A stretch of DNA of 64,000 bases. Origin: Unio delphinus. Lineage: Eukaryota; Mollusca; Bivalvia; Unionida; Unionidae. The stretch is taken from the NCBI GenBank assembly GCA_029339505.1, contig JAQISU010000155.1, positions 15,577,501-15,641,500 of the forward strand, read 5' to 3'. Positions 39,635 through 58,025 of this stretch are shown in pieces (positions within the stretch are counted from its first letter, which is position 1; each line of letters opens with the position of its first letter). The translations under genes were made by a program, and so were the position numbers. Under the pieces are notes generated by a model. The model was not told the DNA's origin and did not search any database. It saw only the letters and a list, made by a program, of their open reading frames with translations.

Positions 39635-42600
39635 ACAAATATCAGCACAATAAACACCCTTGAAGCACACCAACATTTTATAACTTTGCAAGGAATCTTA
39701 TCTTACCAAAAGCTAATAAAAACATAAACATACGCCAACCTCTCAGTTGCATTTTTTAAACAAATGCTTACAAACCATCTACCGTGTCAATAAAACCATT
39801 ATCTTTTCACTAGAGTCGTGCTTTGAAAGCATCCATCCATCATATTCCTATGATAAATACAGCAAGTGCTCCCTTATCATATGTTAGATCATAAGATATA
39901 TCAACGCTAATACTTTTTCAGGTAATTGTGTAAATGTTTGATTGCACAAATGTAGATAGATTATAATGATTTGGCCATAGAGATAACCTGTTCTGCAAAA
40001 TAGGTTTACAACGCAATAAAATGGTCACGTGTGTCGTTAGTAAGTTGAATTTCAATATAATAAGCAATGCGATAAGCGGCATTGATATTAATGATGTGGA
40101 GCTTATTTCAATTATCACCGAGTCGAATATATCGAAAACTATACAAATGCAATCATATAAAAAACCATACCGATAGACAAGATATATTGGATAGATTGAA
40201 AACAACCGTTTAGAGGTGAGTAAATTGAGGAAAAAGCAGATTGTAACTGCCAAGGATACATATTGAAATGAAAAACTTAACGTCGTGAGCTCGTGCTTTC
40301 GATGCAACTCTTCAACTCATAACATCTTTGCTGAGTAAACAGCACATCTTTATTACGTCCTTTTCGTCACGCTTTTTCTCTGTCCACATATATACGGCGT
40401 TTAAATCACAACACAGATACATACATTAAAAGAACATGTCTAAAGTAATCCCTCAACTTGATAAAGAATTCTAATAACTAATAGAATTGACAACATAAAT
40501 GGTAATTTTGTCGATATTACTGAAGAAAACATTTTCTCTTTGGCTATCATAACGATTTCGATAATTTTAGAATATTTTAGTATATGAACCATATCATCAA
40601 ACCAGGTACTGTTTAATTATTTTTTAAATATAACTTTAATATGTGCATATAAATGTTACAAAAAGGGAATTACTGCATATGATGACATAAAAATTGCAAC
40701 ATGTTTTAAACAATGTATTTTTTATCGTTAGCTAAGTAATACGCTCTTGACAGATATTGCGACACCAGAGCTATTCTCTGTGCATTAAATTTCTTCTCCA
40801 TATTGTGTTCGTATAAAGTGAAGATGCACAACGAGACGGAAAACGTATGGATGGTCTCACATTTCGCTGTACAGTTAACAGTGCCTTAAATCTTTGCAAT
40901 AACCGTATCACCAAAGATACGTGTTTCTGTCATATCTACTGATTAGTTTATACAAAGCACTGTTCATAAAGAAATACTCAAACATTTCGAGATATTATAA
41001 TTTACCTGAAAGTAAAAGAGCTAATGGAATCATGAAATGAAATAAATATAAAAGGGCAGATTGTTAAGAGCAAAACAGAAGAAGATTTTAGATACTCAAG
41101 AATTCATTTAACAAAAATCAATGCCATTTCCAGTGCTAAACCGGACTCCAAAAATACAAACGAAAGAACAGATGCAATGCATTGCATAAATCCATATTTA
41201 CTATTAATTGAACCTAGAATGAACAATGGAGTATATATGTGGAGACATATTGGGACGCTTAAACTACTATCGATATATATATGACCAATACTAAGCATTC
41301 TAATCTGAAACAGGTTTTAAGAGGAGTATTTGAAAAGTTCTAAATATTTTACAATAACGTTTGGTTTTCTTGAACCTGTCATATAACTTCGATTGAATTT
41401 TACAAAATAAAGGTATAATGTCATGAAGCAACATTTGCGGCTGAGCACCTGCATACATATAATACGATTCAAGATTTATAACGATTTTCAGAGAAAGGGA
41501 ATAATTATATGATTGATATTCTACATTATGAACATATCTTCTTAACCATTTCGCCTTTTTATTGATCTAATTCGTAATTATCTCCTTCTACCACACACAT
41601 TATTAGTACTAGGTATATAACTTGTAAAGTCCAATAGATAATATATGTTAGTTTCTAAATCCTGACCAGGATAGCTTTTATGTCAGTTAAATCAGAAATG
41701 GTTCGTTTTCAAGAAATAATCATATGTTAAATCGCATTAGTCACTATCTTTATGTTGACTTAAATGTCATTGCTCCTCATTGCTTGGGAGTTGTTAGCAT
41801 CAGTTCATGTTTTTCAATCCATTTTAAAACTCATATAAGTTTTTCATATCTTAATTATGTTTCTTGTCATTATTCAATTATTGCTGTAGCTCTTGAAGCT
41901 CTGATAGAAACGTATTGTAATATTATACAAACGTATTCTCGATATACACATGTTAGTTTGTAATGTTTCTAAGGTTTTGTGAACTGGTTTAACTTGGATC
42001 AAACGTAGTTATGTTACTTAAAGTGGAAAACAACATTGCAATTGTCTCCACTAAAATCTATCTACTGAAAACAATCAATTTAAATATTTCATACCATTTA
42101 AAAATTAGTAAATCCCATTTATGTCGTTGGTGTACATCGCTTAACTTACGCTGTTTAATTGACGTGTAAAGTTAATTATTCTGAACATTTCAAACATATA
42201 ACTGTAGGTTGTAAATTACATTTGATATATTCGAAACATAAATATTATCTAAAAATACTCTATACAAAACCTGCTTCAAATGCGAAATATTTTTAAGAAC
42301 CGTCCGCATGGATCTTACAGGTCATATTATACAGAATGAAAGCTTGCCCAGGAACAAAAGTCAGCAAATACAAAAAGGCAACGAATTGTGTCAGAATATC
42401 GTTTACACCGAAGTAGGACAGCATCTTTTGATGGGCTTCTGATGCTTGATTTGTTATTACTGGTTATGATGGAAATGACTTTCGTTTATGGATGTTTCCT
42501 TCTGTGTAAAATCTATTCATTGCAAGAAGGAAGTTGTTTTTGATATCATATAATATGTTAACAAACTTTAGTCTACTGTGGATGTTCGATTACGTGGATC

Positions 42601-43195
42601 AGGGTCAAAGTCATCTAACTAATCTACCCTGAGTCTCTGACATTAAAATAGAAAGATGTAAACAAAATTACTTTGAACAAGATACGGTTTTAACCACCCT
42701 CCTATCGTATTAGTTATGTTATTGTCAAAAGATAATGCAACTGAATTAACACATTAGAGCGTCCTTGATGTGTCGCCTTTCCATTTAAGTTGTTGGACAA
42801 CCAAAAGACGTTAGAGTACATGATCTCATTTTCCCAAGTTTTATGTTGTGATCCATAATACAAATGTGTCAGGCTTCAGATAGACCTGTGTCAGTATAAC
42901 CGTTTTTCCTGCCTTGTGCTTGTTTCTTCGACTGGTTAGTACCCAGGAGAGAAAGAGCATTATACCTGATCATGGACTAATAATTTGAATTGGGAACATA
43001 ACTAGGTTTTCATTTTTAATATCATCTCAACGCTAGTCAGACCGGTGATAGTGACCAATATAATACGTGGAATGTAGAAAGTTATGTAATAACAGACGAA
43101 TATGATTTTTTAGTTTCAGAATTGAAATCTCTGACAAAACAAGAAGGTTCTTTTAAAACCGAAACGCACTATTACTTAAATCTATATGATTTCAG
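39633..43195. other. Intron, no gene recognised
   Basis: AT-rich. A 129-codon minus-strand frame (39918-40307) has hydrophobic stretches but no recognisable domain and no splice context. Confidence 0.5.
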
Positions 43196-43327
43196 AGGCA
43201 TCCCTGGGTGGAATATGTCAAAATAACGATGGCTGCACAGGTGACGGTGTTGTATGCAGCAGTTTGTACAATGGAACGTGTGTCTGTAATTCTGATCACA
43301 TTCGTTACCAGGAACACTGTTATCACA
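43196..43327 (+). CDS. EGF-like exon D of the receptor gene
   Basis: A 132-bp exon with a GATTTCAG acceptor (to 43195) and GTAAGA donor (from 43328), phase 1-1. It encodes SLGGICQNNDGC, then GVVCSSLYNGTCVCNS and YQEHC. It is B-like but diverged, and it is the EGF module nearest the membrane before the fibronectin domain. The usual Tyr-Tyr before the last cysteine is replaced (HIRYQEHC). Confidence 0.82.
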
Positions 43328-44499
43328 GTAAGAAGCTCATTTCAATATCTTCAAAAGCATGCAGATGAGTGCATGCTTCAGTAATAATTCTTCTTCTGTT
43401 TGCATTAAGTTTTGCAGATTTGTAGAACAATAATAGACTTCGATAACATAACAGATGAAACTGTTACAGGAATTATGATTTAACGTATATAAAGTTCTTA
43501 CAAATGTTCAGAAAATGACGTCTTTATAGGAGTGATGGTTATGCAATGTCATAAAACGTATTAGACGAAACACTATGCTAAGTTGATTGTTAATCAGGGT
43601 TACTGTATCAACACACTAAATTACATAAAAGCAACAATGCCAAAAACATGTTGCTACACAGGAATCGTTCAGTCTATTTTACTGACGGTGGCATTTCCAG
43701 CCTTCAGGTTATTTTATGTATTTCTTCTTTTTCCATTACTTTTATTATCCGAGGGTATTTGTTTTTCTAATGATTTCTCTGACCTCCAGAAGTATCTGCA
43801 TCTATTAGGCAATAAATGCAATACATATTTTGTCAAGGATTTGTCAAGAGGCTACAAATAGTGCTCTTTGTATAGCAATTAAACGTCATATCAATTTTCT
43901 TCAAACCCTAAAGCAGTTATCATCATTACATTTAGGGAGACAGGATTATTATGGTATAACTGAAAATAAAAACGTTATCATAATTAGCATTGTTTTGCTA
44001 TTTGACGATCCATTGTATGTAGACAGTCAAAACAAACTGTCTGATCCACCAGGCAAGTTATCTTTTGGGGAAAATGATTACCCATTTCCTATGATTAAAT
44101 GGCAAATGTCAACATCTGAGACAGTGCCTTTGGGTAGGGTTTAAATAAATAATTAAATAAATAAATAATTATATATATATATATATATATAACAAATTTT
44201 GATATTTTGGAAATCAAATGTCGTTTAAATATGGTTTTGACGAACGTAATTTCTGCTTGTGCTTTGCAATATAAAGTATAAAGAAAACAACAAATAGTAT
44301 AGATGTTTTCAAAGGTGTCAACTGTGTATTAAATATTTGTTTATTGTCTTAATGAATCAAATTTCTGTTAGTTCCATGTTAGCTTACTCTTTCGTGGACT
44401 TGAAAGAAAACTGTTTCAAAGCATAGCTTTCATAAGTTGGACGCACAAATGATAAGGTGTACAACTTGCTCGGGCTATTAACTGTTTTTTTTATTGCAG
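43328..44499. other. Intron with two uninformative reading frames
   Basis: Plus-strand frames at 43583-43861 (hydrophobic) and 43830-44144 lack domains and splice context. A TA run lies at 44171-44190. Confidence 0.4.
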
Positions 44500-44693
44500 T
44501 GCCAGACGCCCCAAAGAACTTATCAGTACTGAATGTCACGTCTAGGGCTTTTACGATCATGCTGATAAAACCGATTGAAGTATTCGGCGAATTATTAGGA
44601 TATGTGCTGAAGATAACACTAGCAGAGACGGGAGGATGCGTGAAAGAATACCTTATTCGCTGTTCATCTGGATGTGTTGCCCTTTTCCCGAAT
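44500..44693 (+). CDS. Fibronectin type III exon, first half, of the receptor gene
   Basis: The exon follows a TTTTTTTTATTGCAG acceptor and ends before GTATGT (from 44694). It enters in phase 1, matching the EGF exons, and leaves in phase 0. It encodes [19 protein letters not shown], the A-B strand signature of FnIII domains (P..P..L.V..VTS....L.W), then a C-C' strand ([12 protein letters not shown]). The Trp usual in strand B is replaced. Ends FPN, joining to the second half at 49871. FnIII next to EGF modules is typical of adhesion and engulfment receptors. Confidence 0.82.
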
Positions 44694-44701
44694 GTATGTA
44701 T

Positions 44702-49870
<5,169 letters not shown>

Positions 49871-50060
49871 CAAACATCTTTGTCAATAGCATGCCCCACT
49901 ATAACGCAGTACCAGAGTGTGAGCAAACAAGACCTTGCCATGATGAAACCCATTGTAAACACACTTGATCCAGATACTGTCTACTGGATTTCAGCTGCAG
50001 CTGTGAACCAATACGGGAAAGGATACGCTGCAGATTTAAATGTGACCACTTTGCACGAAG
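49871..50060 (+). CDS. Fibronectin type III exon, second half, of the receptor gene
   Basis: Preceded by TTCTATTTTGCAG and followed by GTATAT (from 50061). It enters in phase 0 and leaves in phase 1. It encodes the E-F-G strands: NTLDPDTVYWISAAAVNQYG fits the L.P.T.Y...V.A.N..G signature of FnIII domains (Ile replaces the usual Val before the Ala run). Together with 44500-44693 it makes one complete domain of about 125 residues, longer than the usual 90-100. Confidence 0.85.
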
Positions 50061-50537
50061 GTATATAAATAAATGAAGATTCTTCACCATAGTGTTATCC
50101 CTACAGTATTGTGTAACTCATTAGGATTATCTCCGAACCAGCAATAAAACTAATTCGTGAGATGTTTATATTGTTTTCTGAGAATTATATAATTGTACTT
50201 TGCATACTTAAATTTACCAAACACAATGTAACTTTCCTCAAAGGTTTTACAACGACTAGTGCTAAAATTATTGTCTTCTCCTTTCGTGGGTTGGTTTGAA
50301 TTGATATCAGTTTGTTAATTGTCCTTTTAGATAAAAATGGTTCAATCAAAGGATATATATAAGTACAAAATCAGTAATGGTTTTGGCTAAGTGGTATACT
50401 CTACATTATGCAAACATGTTATCCTTCAACTGAAAAACAAAATTAAACGATCAAATGATTAGATGATACTGTAGCAATAATCGAGATAATAAGTATATGT
50501 ATTATCTGAAAATTGTCCATGACTTTTTATTTTCCAG

Positions 50538-50779
50538 GTGATTTAAATGTAGGCGGCCGTTCGGAACCTAATTCCATGACTACGATCATAATTGCCAGTA
50601 TTGCGTGCGGTACATTAATCGTCATTGCACTAACGGCAGCCGGTACAGTCATTATAATCAAGAGAAAACGGGCATCAAAATGCTCGACTGATACTGTTGT
50701 AGATAGTACATACATGGATTTAACGTGCAAAACCAACGAAAATCATTATGACACCCTAAACGTTACGCCTCCATATTGA
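50538..50779 (+). CDS. Last exon: transmembrane helix and tyrosine-motif tail of the receptor
   Basis: Acceptor TTTTCCAG (ends 50537), phase 1, stop TGA at 50777-50779. A short juxtamembrane stretch is followed by one membrane helix (TTIIIASIACGTLIVIALTA through GTVIII), then the stop-transfer KRKRASK. The cytoplasmic tail, about 35 residues, holds YMDL (50711-50722) and YDTL (50747-50758) separated by eight residues. This fits the ITAM formula YxxL-x(6-8)-YxxL. Family precedent is Draper/MEGF10-type engulfment receptors, which combine EGF modules, one helix and tyrosine motifs. The FnIII domain here differs from those, so the receptor is not assigned a name. Confidence 0.85.
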
Positions 50780-50887
50780 AAGTTGGAATGTACATTTTGA
50801 CCGATTGGAATATATGAATTGAGCAAGAAGCTTTCATATTGACAAAATGAGGGAAAAAAATTATAGGCAAATCTTAATATTCCGAGT

Positions 50888-51128
50888 AGCAGCAGAGTGA
50901 ACCCACCTTTTTGCTGGAACTTCATTTGCTTAAACTTAAATTAAATTCTTTACGAAAATGAAAAAATACGTAAATGTTTGCTAAACTACTGTCTCTAACT
51001 AATGAGAAAGTCTCTATCTGGTGTTAGTTGTTTTTGTTACTGTGTTGTTGTTTTAATATGTTTCTAAATGTATGCAAGCTAGTTTATCCCGATTACGTAT
51101 TTGCCGAGGTCACGCCCTCTCTGCTGCT
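50888..51128. mobile_element. Decayed MITE-like element, second copy
   Basis: AGCAGCAGAG (50888-50897) and CTCTGCTGCT (51119-51128) form terminal inverted repeats. The right end reads CACGCCCTCTCTGCTGCTGTT, close to that of the element at 321-514. An internal AAAGTCTCTATCTGG resembles the AAAGTCTCCATTTGG of that element. It lies about 110 bp after the receptor stop codon, probably in the 3' untranslated region or just beyond. Confidence 0.55.
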
Positions 51129-51297
51129 GTTAACTATCCAAAGATATTATCAAAACAGATTCGATATCTTGATCTAGGATCATGTACATTTATCATTATA
51201 TATCCCTATGGGGTAGTTTGTGCACGGGATACGTTTTTGAATTTAATTATATCCTTATTTAATTATATTCAAGTCAGATGAATATTTCGCAGAGTAT

Positions 51298-52645
51298 GTG
51301 TATGTGTACCTAGACAACTTAGACATAGAAAATTTTGATCTCAATGATCTAGCAAAGTCACAATTACAAGATCCAATTTTAAGAACTGTACATGACTGGT
51401 TGAAAAATAAGAATAAGCCTGATTGGGCTGATGTTGCTAAATATGGCATAGAGATTAAGTACTTTTGGTACAGGTGGGAATCTGTGTGCCTAGAGAAAAA
51501 TGTTTTATAAAGAAAATGGGAAAGTCATTGTGGAAAAGAATTCACATTTCACATTATAATAATATAAGTTTGAAAGCATTTGTTTTGACCCAACTGCATA
51601 ATAGTGTTAGCAGTGCACACCTTGGTATCATCAAAACCCTTACTTAAAATAAGATAAAGATTGGTATGCCTTAAGAAGAGATATAGAGAATTGGTGCAAT
51701 AATTGTACACTTTGTGGTTCGAGAAAGATACCGAAAAAGAAAGCAAAGGCTCCCCTTAAACAATACCATGTGGGATTACCCATGGAAAGAATAGCAATTG
51801 ATTTTATGGGACCTTTACCAAATTCAAAACAGGGTAAAAGTATCTAATGGTAGTTGCAGATTGTTTTAAAAAATGGTCTGAAGCCATTCCATTACTAATT
51901 ATTGAAGTACAGACTGTAGCAAAAGCTTTGATTGAAAATTTCATATCACGATTTGGAGTACCATTACTCATACACACAGATCAGGGATTTCATTTTTAAA
52001 GTAATTAATTTCAAGAAATGTGTCAGGTTCTGGGTATTAAGAAAACCCGAACAACTACTGTAAGACCCCAATCAGATGGTATGGTTGTAAGAGCAAATCG
52101 TACAATTAATGAATATGCTTTCCGCTTATGTGTCGGATCATCAAAGAGAATGGGATGAATATGTACCTTTGGTAATGATGGCCTACAGGTCTTCAGTTCA
52201 TAAAACTACTGGAACAAGCCCTGTTTTAATGACATTTAGAAGGAAGATAACTCTACCCATATACATTGTCTTTGGTGATCGTGAGAAACAGCCATCTGAA
52301 AGTCAGAAATATAACACTGATTATGCAAATGAACTAAAAGAAAGACTGAATGAAATACATGAACTTTCCAGAATGAAAATACAACTTTCTGGTGAAAATA
52401 TGAAAAGGAATTATGATCTGAGAGTCAATCTCCATAACTACACTGTAGGTGATAAAGTATGGTATTTTGATTCAAAATTACAAAGACCCTGGAATGGTCC
52501 ATTTGAAATTGTTTCTATACTTCATGATGTTCTTTACAGAATACAAGGAAGCCCAAGGCATAAGCGAACAATTGTACATCATGACAAACAAAAATCATTT
52601 CATGGAGAAGTTATTTCTCCTTGTTTGGATATTATTAATCACTGA
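51298..52645 (+). mobile_element. Ty3/gypsy pol fragment (integrase), dead
   Basis: Integrase region of an LTR retrotransposon. It starts with a DPILRTVHDWLK-like linker, followed by an HHCC finger (HLGIIKT ... NCTLCGSRK). The core has DFMGPLP (Asp 51800-51802) and HTDQG (Asp 51979-51981). The C-terminal frame 52109-52645 is open and includes VGDKVWYF and WNGPFEIV (GPY/F module). Several stops and frameshifts interrupt the rest. The catalytic Glu position, 35 residues after the second Asp, is GTA (Val, 52087-52089). No LTRs or reverse transcriptase were found nearby. Confidence 0.88.
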
Positions 52646-53019
52646 CAATAAAGTGCTTTCAGATGTAAAAATTTTCAGATTTTACACATATATCTAATTC
52701 TGCTTCTCTTAGTATAAGAACATTATTGTTTTGGTTGCTGAATGAAATTTACTGAAGAAGAACTGTTTTGAAATTGAATGAATGTAAATTTAATATTGTT
52801 AAGATTTGTGTTAATAGAAATAAAAAAAGAAATGGTATATATATCTTATAAAATTGCATAACTGTATTGAATTATCTATGTATGTTTATTTATTGGAATC
52901 AAATATTTAACTAAGTTGGTGTTACTTTTATGAATTGCAGAGTAGACAGATAGTATAGTATTGAAACAGTGAATAGAAAGAAAGAAATAGAAAGAAAGAA
53001 AGCAATAATGATGTAAGAA
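52646..53019. other. No gene recognised
   Basis: AT-rich spacer with a short GAAA-rich stretch (52975-53005). Confidence 0.4.
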
Positions 53020-53395
53020 ATAGAGGTATGGAGATACAAAAAAGATTAAAGGAACTACAACAATTGCATAATAGTAAGATTATGCTAAATGTCGGGGGTT
53101 GAAAAATAGAAACCAGTCAAATTACATTGTATAAAGATCCTAATTCACTCTTTACAAAGGCAAAGATGTCTAGTGAACATTGTTGTTCAAAAAATAATGT
53201 TTTTTTTTTATTGACAGAGACCCAACTCATATGAAATTTATATTAAATTACCTCCGTTACAATGGCTCTATGCTAGAGGCCTTAATCCCTAGAGACAGTC
53301 GAAATGTAACAGAAATTATACATGAGGCTGAGTATTATAATCTGAAAGGCCTGTCCTCACTACTTTGGAAAAGGCTAAATTTATTACTTGAGTGA
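53020..53395 (+). pseudogene. BTB/T1-domain (KCTD-like) sequence, broken
   Basis: The stretch reads IMLNVGG and a TGA (53100-53102), then TSQITLYKDPNSLF in the same frame. After a frame change at a T run (53202-53210) it continues FIDRDPTHMKFILNYLRYNG and EIIHEAEYYNLKGLSSLL to a TGA near 53393. LNVGG, TS..TL..DP.S.F, IDRDP..F..ILNYLR and EAEYY.L.GL are the hallmarks of the T1/BTB domain of KCTD proteins. No intron separates the parts, so it may be a decayed retrocopy. An internal T-run error cannot be excluded, but the TGA is a second independent break. Confidence 0.75.
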
Positions 53396-56300
53396 GGAGA
53401 AGTTTGAAAACTATAATGTCAGAAAGACACGCAATGACTAGAAATTTGATTGAGATAACTACGATGAAAATTGAGATTTGACAATACTGTCTTTAATTGA
53501 AAATTATTTAAAATTGTTGAATGATTGGACTTCTGTTGGGAAACTGAAAATCAAGCATGCGGACCACTGGACCCAAATACCACACGGATCGTTGGACCTA
53601 AAGATGTCTACTGACTATCCTGCGCATGAATATATAATAACAATACATAATAGGAAATCATTAGAAAACGTAGAAAACTAAATACAAAATTAATGATGTA
53701 CATCCAATAATGTATAAATGAATTGTACTTTTAATAATATTGATCATACTTATCTATTTGATGTACAAGAAGATTACAGCATGTTGATTCCGAGTTGAAA
53801 CTGGGTTATTTCATGATATTTCTTCATATTATCTTCATGGTTAGAGATATAGTTTATCTGAAAACAAAATTGGTATTATATATGTATTTAATGTTCAACA
53901 TATATGTATTGAAATATGATGTGCATCAATATGTATTTATAAGATACAATTTGTATCATTGTAATATTTTTTTCCTGAATTATTGACATTGTTTAAACAT
54001 AAGATGAATTTAACATATGAATTAATATTATGCTGGATTACCAAGTCAATATATTTTTGTGTTAAACGTTTGCATGTTAAAAATACAAATGAGATTCTGA
54101 ATTCATTTGTTTGATATCATTATCGCTATCACTTATTTAAATGGTGAATAAATGCAATGTTAGTTATTTTCTGAAAGGAATTGGATGGGTTCGAATCCCA
54201 TTTAGGCCGATCTTGGTCAGTCACTACAGAACTACTACAAATTATAGGAAAAGTATATATTACTAGAATTTAGAAAGGGTTCCGTGTAATTTGTGTAATT
54301 TTATGATATATTTTCAAATGAATTACCACATATATATATAAATGTAAGATTATTTTATTTCTTAATGAAATATTTCTAAGACAATGTTTTCAGATCTGTA
54401 TTGTATTTGTAAACACATGTATGATATTCATTATGTAAACAAAATTGCGAGACTGCAGCTCCACGGGAAAATGAAGATAATTTTCTTAAATTTACATCTC
54501 ATATGCTATACATTTCTCAATAATTGGGGACCGATTCCTAATGGTTGGGGGTAATGCTATACCAGTCTCACAATTTTATCTTATCCATACGTTAAGTATG
54601 ATTATTTAAAATGTTGCTGTACATGTACCTTGTTTCCAATTATCGCGTTGCCTTGAGAAGGTCCCTCGTTGAAAGCACATGTCGGCTTTGAATGAGATCT
54701 ACCGACCCTCGTTTCATCTATTCTGATTCGCCAACGAATTCATTAGAAACAAGATTAAAATCGTTTGCATAAGTAAATATGTAAAATGTATCAAAATGTT
54801 GTAATGTCCATCATCGCATAAACGGGTTGACCGGCAATCACGTGATGACGGTTTATTCAAGAACAAAAATGTCCTGACAGCAAGGAAAGACAGCAAAGAA
54901 AAAATAAAATTGTTCTCGTTTCCAAAACAAGGATATGAAAAAAATTTAAACGACTGAACAGCCAATGCATGATGAAACACAAAAATGTAGACGAAGGTAG
55001 ACAACAAGCGCATATATCATGAACAACAGCACACAATTGAAAGAGCTGCTTCAAGCTGGATAAGCGATTGCGGCCATCTTTCCATGCTGCTGGTGCATTA
55101 CACACCCACTCACACACAAGGTCGTTGCAACCAATTTGTTTTTCTAATTATTGTAAAATTTTACATGCAATTTTTTTTAACATGCACATTTTACCAGATG
55201 TGTGCATTTTAGTATTTCAAAGCCTTCATGTCAAAGGTTTTTCATTGTGACCTCCAGTTTTCGCTCTGCTGACTTTTATTAAGTATTTTATTACATAGTT
55301 AAGTATTTTTCTCAAATACTGGAGGTCGCGTAATGCACTCTAATGAGCAAGTCATATTAAAATGAGAAATGAAAAACACATCCTAATCTGGACTGGATTA
55401 ATTCCTTCACACAAAAAAGGAATTAACAAAGTATTGTTATTTTAGCAAGTCTTTATATGTAGTTTTATGATAGGTCAATAAAACGCGCCAGACACTCAGT
55501 AATTGAATAGAAGAGGGTGGGAAATGGGGGCTTCCAAGAAAGGTATGATTACAACCCTACCCATACAAATAAAGCCTGATAACATTAAAGCTCATGACAC
55601 TATGAATTGCTCCGCAGAGTTACGTAAAATGGAAAGTATCTGTCTCGTATATGATCGTTGAAATAATCATATCTGCAAAACTGGAACAAATACGATATGC
55701 ATGAAACATGAACTAACTAGATTTTGCTATTGATCTCGTTACTCTGCACATTTTGAGGAACTTACCACGGTTGCTCTAAGAGTGATTGAATTAAAACTAG
55801 TCATATCCCATGTCCATGTTGCAAACAAACTGCTGATCATAGTTTCCATTCAAAGGTAACACGATCCACACAAGATAAATTTCATTCAGTACGCATGAGT
55901 AGCACTGCCTTCAACATTTACTGAGAACACGTGATACATTTTATCCAATACCCATGTGTTGCACATCGTGTTTTGCTGCGTTGTAAATCTATATGTGGAA
56001 GATGTTACTAAGACATATATTTGTGGATATTTGCTTGTGTTTTCGGTGATGATTTTGTTGTATATCGAGCAGAATTAAAGGAAACGCACGACAAGCAATT
56101 ACAGTATTTAACCGCGCACAATACCCAGACAAATCATGCCGAGTAGACTCAGGTCTACCGTCGTATACGTGTTTTTTTGCCCATTGGTCTACACCATATG
56201 TAATGTTTGAAGTATGCATGGAAAGCTTGCCTTAATTCAGATGAAATAAGAGTATTTGGCTTTCATGAAGTGTCCATTTCAATAAATTAGATTGCAATTA

Positions 56301-57640
56301 TATTCCTTCGACAGTTTTCTACACGTCAGAACATTTTTAATTTATCTATTCTGAATGTAATTTTAGCCTATTTTGCCAATTTTGTATTAAAATGTCATTT
56401 TCTAAACAAAAACTAATTTGGCCAAGAAATTAAATTTCTCTGAAGATTAGAATATCGTAAGTCCTTTACAGCAACATTTTATAGTGCCAAGAATCCGTTT
56501 AAGAAAAGAAACTATTTGCAAACACTTGTACTCGTAAAGTTCGCCTTCTTGTAATGTTAAACATATCCACGGTGTCTTTATAGTGTTTATATTTACACTT
56601 CAGGAAATAAATTTGTTTCTAAAGTTTATAGCAGAGCCGCAAACACGGTTAAACGACTATGTAACTAGAAGAAATTCAGGGAGGCCCATAATGGTCAGGG
56701 ACCACTCCACCGTCACAGTCGGTAATTCGTAGCAGGCTACTCGACACTATTCTCAAGTGCCCACAAATCCTGCCCGCGGCCCTGGTTTAAAGTACATGTA
56801 CGTGCATTGTGTTTGCTTCTTTAGTCCTTCTGGTACGTTATCGTTCCACATCTTATTTGTAAAAGTACTTAATGGGTTCATAGGGTTCATGTGACCCAAT
56901 GTTAGCATAGTTCTCTTTCCGTCCACGATAAGACGATTACAGTTGTGATTTAACAGATGCATAGCACAGTAAGATATGCGCCATACGATGGTCTGGTCAC
57001 TTCATTGATTGTGATTACAGACATAAGGAATTTGAAGAAATATTTTTGAATGAAACAACAGAAATGTATCTCTGTTTCAAACTTTTTTCAAATATGGTTT
57101 CGGCAATCCTTCGAGCCAAATTTATTTTGTAACCGTACAGGTTATCATGCAGCATTACATATAAACATAAGCCAAGGAAGTAGTGAATGAATCATTAATT
57201 GAAACTATGTTAAAATAAGCATGACAGTATCTCATCATCACAATATTATATTACTTCACTTCATCTCATAAGCCACTCAGATGATATTTCTTAATTTTCG
57301 GAAAACCTTGCTCTCTGGGTATAAAAAAACTACAAGTTCCTCAGAGCGCATACTTCTTCAAAATATATCGCTTTGACAACGATATTTTTTATCCCTATGT
57401 CACCTAAGCTGACTTTCATCCTCTCCGTTGGTTAATACACGAAAGACGTGATTGTTTGCTACATTAGTTCCCAATATAATCATTGAAAACTCTTCAATAC
57501 AAAAGGAAAAGGATCCGGACTCAGTATTACTGCTCAGTCTCGTGACAGTGAGACGTCGCTGGTGTTAAATTATGTTAGCTCATAGGTGTTATGTATATCT
57601 CTTTTGTGTGCTTATATACGATATATATATATATGCATGG
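53396..57640. other. No gene recognised
   Basis: A 67-codon plus-strand frame (53478-53681) directly after the BTB remnant may be more of the same protein but has no recognisable motif. The rest shows no domain, RNA gene or long repeat. A lone GGGTTCGAATCCC motif at 54187 has no A box. Confidence 0.45.
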
Positions 57641-57689
57641 AACACGTAAAGACACATATTTGGTAGCAACAATTTGACATAAAATGGAG

Positions 57690-58025
57690 GCATATATCTT
57701 GAAAGGGTACCATCAGATGGTGAATATAGATACATATTGAGAACGAATACTGCACAGAGCAGGTATACACGCACTTGTTACAACAGGATACCTACAAATG
57801 GCAAGTACAGACATATATTACAAAATAATACCTGGACAGGGAAAGTATAGACACGTATAAAAAAGTATATCAGCACAGGGCAAGTTAAAGACATATTTAA
57901 AAAGAATACCTGTACAGGACAAGTTTAGGCATATAATGGAAAAGGTTACCTGCACAGGGCATGTTTAGACACACATTTGGAATTGAGACCTGCATGGGGC
58001 AAGTATAGGCATATTACAAAAGGAT
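57690..58025. repeat. Degenerate 40-bp minisatellite
   Basis: At least six imperfect units spaced 39-42 bp apart, each starting like TACCTGCACAGGGCAAGT and continuing TATAGACATAT plus an A-rich tail. Weaker copies extend left to about 57640. Confidence 0.8.

Noticed and set aside
54178..54204. tRNA or SINE with GGGTTCGAATCCC
   Set aside because: Only a B-box-like motif is present. There is no A box at the right distance and no body match.
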